A stretch of 64,000 nucleotides of DNA from Myxococcus stipitatus (GTDB taxonomy: Bacteria > Myxococcota > Myxococcia > Myxococcales > Myxococcaceae), in the NCBI RefSeq assembly GCF_038561935.1, contig NZ_CP102770.1:3472001-3536000 (forward strand). The letters are read 5' to 3'. The notes beneath the pieces were generated by a model. The model worked only from the letters and a program-made list of their open reading frames with translations, searched no databases and was not told the origin of the DNA. Position 1 is the first letter of the stretch; each line of letters opens with the position of its first letter. A program made the position numbers and the translations under genes. Positions 7,869-16,327 of this stretch are shown here, one piece after another.

Positions 7869-9067
7869 GGCGCTTCTTCCGGAGGTTGCGGATGAGTCTT
7901 TTGTACGACCGGGTCTTCGATATTGCAGAATTCATATAGAGCCATGGCGCAGGTGTATTCGAGGTCAAAAGCCGGGTCCGCTGGAATCTTGACGGTCACC
8001 TCCGACAAAACCGTCGATACGTCCTCAATACCGGCCGCAATCAGTTGTTCAAGGATGGCTACAACGGCATCTCTGCGTCGCTGAAGGATTTCGTTCGACT
8101 CATCAATTCGATCAACACGATAACGGTGCCAAAAATTGCTGATGCGGATTCGCCGACGAATTGAAATTCCTGCTGACTCAAGTTCCTTGCTTAGCTCTAA
8201 CCACTGGCTCTCGGCGTCGCGCCTTGGATGGACCTTACTCAGCAGTTTTTCGAAATCGGAACGGCTCACTCCCTTCTGCTTTATGAGAAGGTCAAGATCG
8301 TCCCAGACGCCTTCCCTGTTGGATCGTCGGCGAATCTCATCGAAGAGTGACCGGTGAATCGCGGCCACTGGAAAGCTCTCTGAAGTGCCATAGCGATACT
8401 CAAGGTACGTGGCGATGACGCCGATGGCGGATTTATCGTGTCCCGTTGTCGTCATGTCAGACACAATAAAGTGCGTGGCTTCAGGGAACTCGGCTTGCTC
8501 GGTAAGGCGGTGCTCTGCCTGAACTCGTTCGGATGCGACCTTCTTCTCGTCGACGTGAAGCTCTACAAAGCTAAAGTGAGGTTTCGACTCGCTGCTCGCC
8601 TCGTCCGACAGGCTCAACTTAAAACAGCAGTTCGATACGAGGTTTAGGCTCCCTAGCCGCTCAAGGAAGTCGAGTTTGTGCTTGTAGAGTTTCCCTAGAA
8701 TCGACCCACCTTCTTCATCCTCGGTGTTGGTACCGACTACGTCATCGGCCGGCTTCGCTATTTCTGTCGGCGCTTTGCCCCTCCTCTTTCTTTTCTTCTT
8801 GGAAGAAGTGAGGCTGGCCATTGTCCAAGGGCTCCCGTTACGCGTCTTCACTTGGTAGAAGTGAAGTTTTGCGGCCGAGGGCACCCCGATAAGTACGACA
8901 ACGTCATCGTGGTAGTCACAGACGACGACGTAATCTGCGCCCTCCTTATGCCGCTCTACTAGATGGCAAAGGGTCCAGTTCTTCTGGAAGTCGAGTCGGT
9001 TGGAGGCACGAGGCCCCCCCGTCTCGGACGGCTTGACGTTCGCTAGATCAAGTTGCTCGTGCATCAT
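7865..9067 (-). CDS. DUF4297-type (Cap4-like) nuclease, Lamassu LmuA-like effector
   Basis: Probable DNA endonuclease effector. The N-terminal 100 residues match the DUF4297/Cap4 restriction-endonuclease-like fold: SNRLDFQKNWTLCHLVE, ADYVVVCDYHDDVVVLIG and LHFYQVKTRNG, where the Asp residues and QVK make up a PD-(D/E)XK-type site. A basic linker (SSKKKRKRRGK) follows. The C-terminal two-thirds are helical with no recognised motif and probably contact the ATPase. DUF4297 domains serve as dsDNA-degrading effectors in Cap4 CBASS and in Lamassu systems. The gene is first in the operon, overlaps the ATPase gene by four bases and shares its low GC content. The start ATG 9067 is immediately preceded by an in-frame ATG-like codon choice (MMHEQ), so the exact start may shift by one codon. 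Confidence 0.78.
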   Translation of the reverse strand: MMHEQLDLANVKPSETGGPRASNRLDFQKNWTLCHLVERHKEGADYVVVCDYHDDVVVLIGVPSAAKLHFYQVKTRNGSPWTMASLTSSKKKRKRRGKAPTEIAKPADDVVGTNTEDEEGGSILGKLYKHKLDFLERLGSLNLVSNCCFKLSLSDEASSESKPHFSFVELHVDEKKVASERVQAEHRLTEQAEFPEATHFIVSDMTTTGHDKSAIGVIATYLEYRYGTSESFPVAAIHRSLFDEIRRRSNREGVWDDLDLLIKQKGVSRSDFEKLLSKVHPRRDAESQWLELSKELESAGISIRRRIRISNFWHRYRVDRIDESNEILQRRRDAVVAILEQLIAAGIEDVSTVLSEVTVKIPADPAFDLEYTCAMALYEFCNIEDPVVQKTHPQPPEEAP

Positions 9068-9549
9068 TGGGAGAATGCGATGCTATGTGAAGTCAAGAAG
9101 AAGCAGCTATGCGAGGCATCATCGCCTATAAGGGACGCTGCGCAAAAGGGGGGATGTGAGCGCGAGGCTTGGCGCTGCGGCCAGGAAGGAGGTGCTGAAA
9201 GCGAAGGCCGCGAGCGGAACCTCGCGGAGTAGCTCAGGCGGATGTTCGACTTCGACGTGTTAGCACGCGTGAGCAGTGGAGTTCGCCATGACCTGGGGCG
9301 TGGATACCCCGGCAGGGCCCAGTTGCTCCTGCTAGGCAATGGCGCGGAGTACGGGACTTGAACACAGGGTCAGAACGATAGGCCCCCTCAACCAGGCGCC
9401 CCTGTTACCCCTATCGCCCTACTTCTCCTCGGGTTCATCCTCCAGCCCGGTCCGATGTAGTTCCCCCGTGTGCCACCTCGACTCTTGCTGGAGGGGCACA
9501 CTGGGGACACATGGAGACTCGCCCCTGACTCGCGAGCCCCCAGTTCCGT
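9068..9549. other. Intergenic region upstream of the defence operon
   Basis: These 482 bases contain no gene I can support; the short open frames lack motifs and ribosome-binding sites. The region should hold the promoter of the defence operon near its left side, but no clear -35/-10 pair was found. It also contains a tRNA 3'-end-like fragment at 9340-9363. Confidence 0.5.
9340..9363 (-). other. tRNA 3'-end fragment, possible attachment-site remnant
   Basis: On the minus strand this 24-base block fits tRNA numbering from position 53 to the end: G53, T-loop TTCAAGT, T-stem strand CCCGT, acceptor strand ACTCCGC, discriminator G and CCA. The bases just upstream cannot pair as a T-stem (CTGT against CCGT), and no D or anticodon arm precedes it, so this is not a tRNA gene. 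Integrases that use tRNA genes leave such 3' pieces at the far end of an island. No integrase or second copy is visible here. Confidence 0.4.
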
Positions 9550-10020
9550 TCAGACTTCGTCGTCTGGCAGGAGTGTCCGAAGCAGTTCATCGTCAGGACC
9601 GAGCGGACGCCAGCCAGCAGGGGGCGGGTTGGCGAGGAGCGCGCCGCTAGCACTCCTTACCCGCTCAAGAAGGGGTTCGGGGGTGTATGCCGCCCACTGG
9701 CCAAGTGCTATCGCAGCCTCCATCCGGGCATCATCATCCAGCACAGCTGGCCAGCCGTTGGGGAGGGCCTCCGACAGTTCGCGAACAAGCTGCCCGCGCG
9801 CCAATCGAGTGAGCCTCTTGCTGCGCTCAGCCTCGGCGACCAACCCTTTGAACACCTGAACACCAGCAACGTCGTCCGGGCCAAGCTCCTCTGCAAGTGC
9901 GACTAGGGATGCCGTGGGGCGGTCTTCAGCAAAGGCGGTGACCGAGTCGTACCCCCGCTCACGGACACGCTTATACAGGCGGGCGATCCAATTCCCCTGC
10001 CACGAGCGTCCATCGGTCAT
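9550..10020 (-). CDS. Small acidic protein, candidate SitI-like immunity protein
   Basis: A 156-residue soluble acidic protein without signal peptide; no family recognised. Its ATG overlaps the stop codon of the lipoprotein toxin candidate by four bases (10017-10020), the usual coupling of toxin and immunity genes. The sequence is mainly helical, with conserved-looking segments RGYDSVTAFAEDRPTASLV and ELGPDDVAGVQVFKGLVAEA, and an acidic C-terminus (LLRTLLPDDEV). The immunity role is inferred from position, size and charge only. It ends the cassette; the next 482 bases downstream carry no gene. Confidence 0.7.
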   Translation of the reverse strand: MTDGRSWQGNWIARLYKRVRERGYDSVTAFAEDRPTASLVALAEELGPDDVAGVQVFKGLVAEAERSKRLTRLARGQLVRELSEALPNGWPAVLDDDARMEAAIALGQWAAYTPEPLLERVRSASGALLANPPPAGWRPLGPDDELLRTLLPDDEV

Positions 10021-11552
10021 CGGCTTCTCCCGGGGATGAAGGTCATTGGAATATCGTAGGCCTTCATGTTCGTACCGACGATCCTGAGGATCGCCTTTCG
10101 CGTCAACGGCCTCCCGGCGCTGATTTCAGCTTCTTGGAGAGCGCGCATAATCCTTCTACTCCACTCGTCGGGCCACAGGCGCCCCAGCTTCCAGTTCCCC
10201 CCGCCGTGAATCGCCTCGTGGTGGGACTTCTCCAGGCGGACGCAGAACTGGTCAATGTCCATGTCGCCCTTGAAGCCGCGTTGCTCGAACCACTCCCGGT
10301 GCTCTTTCGGCAGAACGTGGTGCTTGGGGGCCTCCGACATGCCTGCTCCCGCCTTCCCCGTCACATGCATGCCCCGCACCTCCGGACTGTCCCCCAGCGC
10401 GTCCCTCACGCCCTGCGGCAAGTCCTGGTACGCCTGCGCCATCATCACCTGCCCGCCGTGGATGCGGATGGCCGCGTTGACGGCTGGAAGGGAGATGACC
10501 CCCGCCTGCACAAGCCTTCGCATCATCTCCACCCACTCCGCGGAGACGACGATGCGCGAGCCCATCATGACGCCCCCCGACCCCATCGCGAGGCTCATGC
10601 CGAGTGTCACCGGTGCGGCCGGGGGCAGTCGAGGGAGCGACATCTTCAGCGTGGAGATCATGGACACCATCTCCAGCACCTGCGCCGCCGTGAGCATCTT
10701 CTCCCCCATCCGCATGCTCTCGCGGGTCTGCGCTTGGAGCGCGGCATACTCCCGGGTCAGCTTCCCCATCAACTCAGGCATCGCCGTGGCAGCGGCCTCC
10801 ACCCGCTCCGGGTCGAGTGACTCAAGGTCCTTCAGCGTGGGCTCCATCAGTTGCTGCACCCGATGAAGGTCCACGAACAGCTTCTCGTCGCTGCACGCGA
10901 AGCAGTGCTTGATGAGGGCGGCCGAGAGCTGGAGGAAGTCCACCCAGGTGGCCAGCAGCAGGGTCCCGAACATCGTGGCCTGAATCTTGGGCCCCGTCAG
11001 TCGAAGCACCCCCAGCTCCATGTCCGGGTCGCCCACTTCCGAGGCCACCTCCGTCAGCCCGGTCGCACTCCCAAGCCCGCCACGGAGCCACGTCACTTGA
11101 GCGGAGCCGTGCTCGACGAACCGGGAGAACACGCCGTCGTCATTGAGGCTCTGCTCACCGAGTGCCCTGGGCCGATGGGCCGCCAACTTCGTGAAGGTCC
11201 CTTCAATTCCATCCAGCGTACCCTTCACTTCGTCGATGGCGTCGAGCACAGCCTGTCGTGGCGAGGCGCTGGTTTGGGCTCTGCCCCCGACGGCTCCGGA
11301 TGCGGCCTTCGTTGCACCAACTCGCGCCCCCCCATGACGCACGAATCGCTGTCGGGGCCAGGAGCCCGCGATGGAGTACGGGGGCAGGTCGAAAGCACCG
11401 GGGCGTTCGTCGCCCGCAATATCCACCCCCTCGGGAGGTGTTGCCGCGCGCGGCGTGTAGTTCAGCGTGCGGCCACTCATGGGAGCGTGAGGCACCGAGA
11501 TGCATCCCGTGGTGAGCAAGGCCAGCGACAGCCACAGGGCGTTAGCGGACAT
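10017..11552 (-). CDS. DUF2380-type lipoprotein with HNH/AHH-like C-terminus, candidate SitA toxin
   Basis: The start is placed at ATG 11552, which gives a lipoprotein signal peptide MSANALWLSLALLTTGC with lipobox LTTGC; the frame is open further upstream but that part overlaps the preceding gene. The mature protein is 511 codons minus the signal. The middle holds long hydrophobic helices (TMFGTLLLATWVDFLQLSAA; LPPAAPVTLGMSLAMGSGGV). The C-terminus carries KHHVLPKEHREWFEQRGFKG and LEKSHHEAIHGGGNWKLG, the His-rich pattern of the myxococcal DUF2380/TIGR02269 lipoproteins and of HNH/AHH nuclease toxins. Known SitA toxins of Myxococcus are lipoproteins passed to neighbours by outer-membrane exchange. 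The ATG overlaps the upstream gene by 11 bases and the stop overlaps the downstream small gene by four, which matches a toxin-immunity operon. Confidence 0.75.
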   Translation of the reverse strand: MSANALWLSLALLTTGCISVPHAPMSGRTLNYTPRAATPPEGVDIAGDERPGAFDLPPYSIAGSWPRQRFVRHGGARVGATKAASGAVGGRAQTSASPRQAVLDAIDEVKGTLDGIEGTFTKLAAHRPRALGEQSLNDDGVFSRFVEHGSAQVTWLRGGLGSATGLTEVASEVGDPDMELGVLRLTGPKIQATMFGTLLLATWVDFLQLSAALIKHCFACSDEKLFVDLHRVQQLMEPTLKDLESLDPERVEAAATAMPELMGKLTREYAALQAQTRESMRMGEKMLTAAQVLEMVSMISTLKMSLPRLPPAAPVTLGMSLAMGSGGVMMGSRIVVSAEWVEMMRRLVQAGVISLPAVNAAIRIHGGQVMMAQAYQDLPQGVRDALGDSPEVRGMHVTGKAGAGMSEAPKHHVLPKEHREWFEQRGFKGDMDIDQFCVRLEKSHHEAIHGGGNWKLGRLWPDEWSRRIMRALQEAEISAGRPLTRKAILRIVGTNMKAYDIPMTFIPGRSR

Positions 11553-12891
11553 GGTCCACCCCCAAGCCGACCGACGCGAAGGCGCCAGGTCGCAACGTCC
11601 CTTCAGCGGTGGGGAACAACAGCGTGCCGCCCGTCCCCATCGCGTAGAGGCCGCCCCCCAGGAACCTCCACCGGACTTCCGCCGCTCCGAGGTAGCGCGC
11701 TCCGGGCTTCCCCGCTCCAACCGCGAGCCCCTTCAACGCCACCTCCAGGCTGCGCTCGAAGAGCTGCACAGCCACACGCCCGTCAACATCAGCGCGGCCC
11801 CATGAGAAGACTTCCGCGCCCATCGAGACGTTCAGGTACTTGTTGGGCCCCCCATAGCTGACGGCATCCCATTCCACGATGGCCTCTCCGAACGCGGAGT
11901 AGCCGTCCGGAAAGTGAGCATCCGCGAGCGGCACGCCGTCAGGGCCCGCCGCCTGGAAGCGCGCCAGCTCGTAGTCAGCACCGAAGAAGCCTTGCCGGAA
12001 ACCTCCCTGCTGGCGCCTCGCCTCCAGCCGAAGCCGCATGTTGAACCTGTCGGTGAGGTAGTCCACCCCGCCGCCCACGACAGCTCCCCACGCGCCGCCC
12101 TCACCAGGACGACCGCCCCACCCGGCAAGCAAGTGGGCCTCCAGGTCGGAGCGCGCCACCACTATCGCCATCGCATCCAGGTGCGCGAGCGTCATCGAAG
12201 GCGCGTGACCTCCCGCTCGCCCCCAGTCATGGACAGCGGACAAGGCCAGCGTATACCGCCCTCCCTTCTCGGGCTGGCCGAAGATGATGTGCTCTACATC
12301 CACGGAGAACTCCGCCCCCACCAACCGCGCCCCCAGCACGTCTGACGCGAAGGCTTGGGTGTAGAGCGGCCCCAACGTGCCGGTGAAGATGCCCCCGGCC
12401 GGGTGGTAGTTCGGATTCGTCCGGTTGGAGTAGCGACGGACCAGATGACCCGAGAGGAGCTTGTGTTCCTCCAGCGGGCCGAACCAGACGCCCACGGGCG
12501 CGTCGTCCGAACCCAACAAGAGTCCACGAACGAGCTGCCCCCAGTCCGAGAGCGTGTCCCAGTCCTCGCGACGCACGAGCGCCCCGCCGTCGTTCCCGCC
12601 CCACATCCGGAAACGAACCGGAGCCCCCAGGTTGAAGCCGAGCTCGGGGCCACCGTCGAGGATGAAGGAGGGTTCAACTTGGATGAAACCTTCGTCATCG
12701 CCCACACCAGAGCGAGGAAGAAGCGCCAGCGTCGTGGCCTCCAGGCGCATCCAGTAGTGCCACTCGCGAGCGGCTGGTTCGAGGGGAGGGGCTGACGGAG
12801 CTTCCTCGGGACTGGGAGACTCCGAGGCCCATCCCAGCATCGGGAACAGCAACAGCAGCAATGCTGCGACTCCTCTTCGCTTCCTGTGCAT
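11542..12891 (-). CDS. Secreted, probably outer-membrane protein, first gene of the toxin cassette
   Basis: ATG 12891 is chosen because it gives a clean Sec signal peptide (MHRKRRGVAALLLLLFPMLG, cleaved near GWASE); the frame is open 15 codons further but without a signal. The 449-residue protein has many alternating hydrophobic strands ending in aromatic residues (for example MRLRLEARRQQGGFRQGFFG, GEAIVEWDAVSYGGPNKYLN), consistent with a beta-barrel-like surface protein. It ends GLGVDHVR with a short overlap into the lipoprotein gene. Position suggests the SitB-like accessory place of a sitBAI cassette. No specific family is recognised. Confidence 0.7.
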   Translation of the reverse strand: MHRKRRGVAALLLLLFPMLGWASESPSPEEAPSAPPLEPAAREWHYWMRLEATTLALLPRSGVGDDEGFIQVEPSFILDGGPELGFNLGAPVRFRMWGGNDGGALVRREDWDTLSDWGQLVRGLLLGSDDAPVGVWFGPLEEHKLLSGHLVRRYSNRTNPNYHPAGGIFTGTLGPLYTQAFASDVLGARLVGAEFSVDVEHIIFGQPEKGGRYTLALSAVHDWGRAGGHAPSMTLAHLDAMAIVVARSDLEAHLLAGWGGRPGEGGAWGAVVGGGVDYLTDRFNMRLRLEARRQQGGFRQGFFGADYELARFQAAGPDGVPLADAHFPDGYSAFGEAIVEWDAVSYGGPNKYLNVSMGAEVFSWGRADVDGRVAVQLFERSLEVALKGLAVGAGKPGARYLGAAEVRWRFLGGGLYAMGTGGTLLFPTAEGTLRPGAFASVGLGVDHVR

Positions 12892-13012
12892 ACACGTCTC
12901 CTGTGCGCGCCCCGGAATGAGGCACGACGAACACACGTCTCCCGGTCGGCCTGGACGACTCGCGCCGCGCCCGTGGTGAATCAGCTGTAGTGAGAGGGGT
13001 TGGAGACCGACG

Positions 13013-14305
13013 TTACGCGGTCGGCTGCTTCGTCAACGTGCGACGGCGTGGGCCTGCACCGGGCTCCGTTGGCACTTCATCGGGAGTGCTCGACGACGGG
13101 CGCCGAGTGCCACGGGGCAATGCCGAATCCGTCGAGGGCTCAGAGGAGTGACTCCACATCTCAGTGACGGGGGGCGTGATGCCTCCTTCGTCGCTCGGCA
13201 ACTCGAACTCCCAGAGTCCCTCGCTGGCCTCTCCGAGCGCGTGCTGGGCCTCCTGCAACGCCTCCTCGCGCGTGTACCCGCCCAGGCGCGCCAACTGCGC
13301 GCGCAAGATAAGCTCCACCTCCGCCGCCGTCCCAATGCGCTCGGCGGGGTTGCGGCACACCAGCGAGTGGAGGATGTCCCGGAGCGGCACCGAGAGCCCT
13401 TGCGCCGCATGCTCGACATCCTCGGAGCCGTAGGCCATGGCGCACCAGATGGCATCCTCCGCGAACGCGGACAGCTCCGTCACCTCGAAGGCCACCGTGG
13501 CCGTGAGCGCGCGTTCCCGTCCCTCCTTCGACAACCGCGCCTCCACCTCGTCAATGCGGACATGCCCCGGGTCGTAGAGGTGTCGCCCCGTGGCGAACTC
13601 CAGCAGCGTCAGCCCGAGGGAGAACAGGTCCGCTCGCGCATCCACCACCTCGCCCAGCAACACCTCGGGCGCCGAGTAGAGGACTTCACCTTGTGGGCGA
13701 GGCAGGGACGTGGCCAATCGCCCCGAGAGACGAGAGAGCGCCACGCCAAAGTCCGTCAGTCGCACTTCTCCGTGTGGTCCCAAGCGGATGCGCGCGGGGT
13801 TCACGTCCCGGTTGACGATGCCGAGCGCGAAGCCCGCATCATCCTTGCGTGAGTGCGCATAGGCCAGGGCCGCCGCGACCTCCGCGCCCACGTAGAGAAT
13901 GAACGCCTCGGAGAAGGCGCGCCCCCGCGTCTGGGCAACAGCCAGCAGCGTGTTGAGAGACAGCCCTTCGACGTTCTCCATCGCCACACACAGGCCCATC
14001 TCCGACTCGAAGAGGCCATGGACACGCGCGATGCTCGGGTGGCGAAGGTACTGCGCCAACCGAACCTCTTCTTCCAGCCGGGCCCGGGTGCGCTGGTACT
14101 TCTCCGTCGCGTCCGCCGCTTTCGGCAGGGGCAGGCACTTGAGCACCACGCATTCCCCGAGGCCCTTGGGCGTGCGGGTCTGCGCGAGAAGAATTCGCTC
14201 TCCAACGCGGCCCTCCCCCAAGTCCCGGAAGAACTCATAGGAGGTGTCTCCATTGGTGAATAGGACAACGCTCCCGGCAGGCCGAGAGTCACGCGGATTG
14301 GACAT
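13013..14305 (-). CDS. Soluble Ser/Thr protein kinase with altered catalytic loop
   Basis: Eukaryotic-like protein kinase of 430 residues. A glycine-rich loop LGEGRVGERILLA (29-41), the ATP Lys in VVLKCLPL (K56), catalytic loop IVNRDVNPARI (163-173) and DFG (185-187) are present. In the catalytic loop the usual HRD-x-K reads NRD-x-N, so His and the following Lys are both replaced, while the catalytic Asp is kept; activity may be weak. The APE region is YSAPEVLLGEV. The last 70 residues (TEMWSHSSEPSTDSALPRGT and on) are Ser/Thr/Pro-rich and disordered, and there is no membrane segment. It is transcribed toward the toxin cassette with a 121-bp gap and lies downstream of the membrane kinase gene with a 178-bp gap. 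Confidence 0.88.
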   Translation of the reverse strand: MSNPRDSRPAGSVVLFTNGDTSYEFFRDLGEGRVGERILLAQTRTPKGLGECVVLKCLPLPKAADATEKYQRTRARLEEEVRLAQYLRHPSIARVHGLFESEMGLCVAMENVEGLSLNTLLAVAQTRGRAFSEAFILYVGAEVAAALAYAHSRKDDAGFALGIVNRDVNPARIRLGPHGEVRLTDFGVALSRLSGRLATSLPRPQGEVLYSAPEVLLGEVVDARADLFSLGLTLLEFATGRHLYDPGHVRIDEVEARLSKEGRERALTATVAFEVTELSAFAEDAIWCAMAYGSEDVEHAAQGLSVPLRDILHSLVCRNPAERIGTAAEVELILRAQLARLGGYTREEALQEAQHALGEASEGLWEFELPSDEGGITPPVTEMWSHSSEPSTDSALPRGTRRPSSSTPDEVPTEPGAGPRRRTLTKQPTA

Positions 14306-14421
14306 GGGCTGGAAGCTCCGAGTGCCCGCGCGAGAGGGATTCGCGCAAAGGCAGACTCAAGGTACTGCCAGCCCGTCCTGACTTGAACGACGTAATAGGT
14401 CCAACAAAGATCGATTTACTG

Positions 14422-14436
14422 TTCACTCGGAGTGAA
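14422..14436. promoter_or_regulatory. Perfect 7-bp inverted repeat, possible operator
   Basis: TTCACTC-G-GAGTGAA lies about 120 bases upstream of the kinase start at 14305, in an A+T-richer intergenic stretch. The dyad could be an operator or part of a transcript-end hairpin for the upstream kinase gene, which ends at 14484. No flanking T-run supports a terminator. Assignment is tentative. Confidence 0.3.
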
Positions 14437-14483
14437 TGAAGGGGGCCCATTTTGCAAAGCCCCTTTACGTCCCTAGAGGGAAA

Positions 14484-16316
14484 CTAAGGCCAGCGCTCGA
14501 CCAGATAGGCTGGAAGACTTCGCCCAACAACCGCCGCCCCTGGACGGGATTCCTCCTCCTTTTCGATGAACCCCCGCTTCCCCAGGACGATGCACACCGG
14601 CACGGTCCGGCCATCTGGAAGGTTAGCCTCTGTGTAGCGCCCCACGAGGAACTCCCCGCCCGTCCACAAGTAGCCCGAGAGCAAGGTTCCTTCTGGCAAC
14701 CCTTGATAGTCACTGAGTTGCACCACTCCAGACACAGGACCATCGGAATAGAGCCCTCGCTCGCCAATCGCGCCGGGTTGCCGCGTGTCCAAGGTCAGCA
14801 TCACCCTGTCTCCGACCCGCATGCGCAATCCATTCTTGTTGCTCCTGTTGAACATGGTGTCACGAGCCTCGGAGGGGCAGTCGGCAGGCTCGGGGCGGAC
14901 CTGGGCACCGGGGCATCCAAGGGAGAGCGCAGCGGCAGCGGAGGCACCCGCGCACGTCTTGAGGAACCCGGCCCACGGAGACGGAGGCCAACTCGAACGG
15001 GAGGCCAGGGCCTTCGGCTTCCTGGAGGCGGACTCGACGGGAGGGATCATCGGGGCGGGAGCGCGCTTCACGGGAGGGCTTTCTTTCTCGACAGGTGCAG
15101 GAGGGGGCAACGCTACCCCAGGGGACGACGCCAGGGGGGACGGGGGCACGGCAGGAGGCAGAGATGCAGCAGGGCCAGCATCCCGCACCGTGGGGGCCGC
15201 AAGGGGCGCGCTGGGCCTCTCCGCGTTCGCAACAGGGCGCAGGGCCACGTAGCCCGCCAGCGAGGCCACAACGAGCGCCAGGACGGCCACAGCGCCCGCC
15301 ACGAGCCGCCCTGGGGGCTGCTTCGAGACAGGCGCCGGGGCATCCTCCTGGGGGATGTCGTTGTGGGGTGCCTCGGAGGCAAGCGGAAGCTGGGGCTTCG
15401 GGACATGAAGGGGCACCGTCCACGCTTCGCCCCCTTCCGACAGCAACGTCTCCAGTTCGCGCCGCATGACTTCGGCCGTGGGGGCGCGCTTCTCAGGCTG
15501 ACGGTCGATGAAGTGCATCGCCGCCGCGCTCAGTGAGTCGGGCACGCGCGCGTTCAACGCATGCGGTGCGGGGGGAGGCCACTGGGCGCCCACCATGGTT
15601 CGTGGCGCTGCGCTCTCGGGCAGAGGGTTCGTCAGCACGTCATAGAGGCAGACGCCCAACGCGTACACGTCGTCCGTTGCCTTGAAGTCGTAGCGAGCGT
15701 CATGTTCGTCCCCATGCTCACGGAGAAACCGCGCCGCCTCGGGAGAGCGGTAGCGGCGAGTGCCGGGGGGCAAGGGCGTGTCCGTCAGCTCCGGCGCGAG
15801 CATGTAGTCCCCCGCGCTGAAGTCGAGGACGAAGGGCTCACCATCCGCCGCACGCACGAGGATGTTCCCCAGCTTCAAGTCCCGGTGAAAGACGCCGCGC
15901 GCATGGAGATGGGCCAAGGCTCCCGCGAGCTTGCCGAAGACCCGGACCACTTCATGCGCGGTGGGGTGCGTCTTCTCGACCCATTCCCCCAGCGTGTAGC
16001 CCTCGACGTAGTCCACCGCGACGTAAAGCCAGCCCTCGGACGGGTGAGGCCAACGCCCATGCGCGTGAACCCTCACGACATTGGGATGCCCACTCACCTG
16101 GGACAGACAGACCATCTCCCGCAACAGCCGCGCGTCGGTCTGCTCCACATCTCCACTACTGGCCCGGTGCATGGCCATCTTCATCGCGAAGCGGTGGCCT
16201 TCTTTCTCCACGAGGTAGACGGCGCCGAAGCTTCCCGCCCCCAGCGGCTTCACGACGCGCCAGCCGTCCACCGTCTGCCCCGGTTGCAGGTGTGCCGGGC
16301 TCAACCCTATCAACAT
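14484..16316 (-). CDS. Membrane Ser/Thr protein kinase with C-terminal extracytoplasmic domain
   Basis: A 610-residue kinase. The kinase domain spans about 18-295: LGAGSFGAVYLV loop (25-36), ATP Lys in FAMKMA (K46), HRDLKLGN (144-151), DFS in place of DFG (165-167), and the activation-segment end RYRSPEAA. One membrane helix follows at about 337-359, then a Pro/Ala-rich linker (360-450), a second short hydrophobic patch with a Cys (LSLGC, near 464-468) and a C-terminal domain (about 480-590) ending in EANLPDGRTVPVCIVLG. It starts 11 bases after the stop of a DUF2381 gene, so the two form one operon. The same architecture recurs at 55674-57680. Substrates and signal are unknown. Confidence 0.88.
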   Translation of the reverse strand: MLIGLSPAHLQPGQTVDGWRVVKPLGAGSFGAVYLVEKEGHRFAMKMAMHRASSGDVEQTDARLLREMVCLSQVSGHPNVVRVHAHGRWPHPSEGWLYVAVDYVEGYTLGEWVEKTHPTAHEVVRVFGKLAGALAHLHARGVFHRDLKLGNILVRAADGEPFVLDFSAGDYMLAPELTDTPLPPGTRRYRSPEAARFLREHGDEHDARYDFKATDDVYALGVCLYDVLTNPLPESAAPRTMVGAQWPPPAPHALNARVPDSLSAAAMHFIDRQPEKRAPTAEVMRRELETLLSEGGEAWTVPLHVPKPQLPLASEAPHNDIPQEDAPAPVSKQPPGRLVAGAVAVLALVVASLAGYVALRPVANAERPSAPLAAPTVRDAGPAASLPPAVPPSPLASSPGVALPPPAPVEKESPPVKRAPAPMIPPVESASRKPKALASRSSWPPSPWAGFLKTCAGASAAAALSLGCPGAQVRPEPADCPSEARDTMFNRSNKNGLRMRVGDRVMLTLDTRQPGAIGERGLYSDGPVSGVVQLSDYQGLPEGTLLSGYLWTGGEFLVGRYTEANLPDGRTVPVCIVLGKRGFIEKEEESRPGAAVVGRSLPAYLVERWP

Positions 16317-16327
16317 GGAAAGTCGTT

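Noticed and set aside
9064..9339. Minus-strand open frame of 91 codons directly upstream of the nuclease gene
   Set aside because: Ser/Arg/Pro-rich composition, no motif, and it occupies the likely promoter region of the operon.
9340..9390. A complete tRNA gene on the minus strand
   Set aside because: Only positions 53-76 fit; the T-stem cannot pair and no anticodon arm exists.
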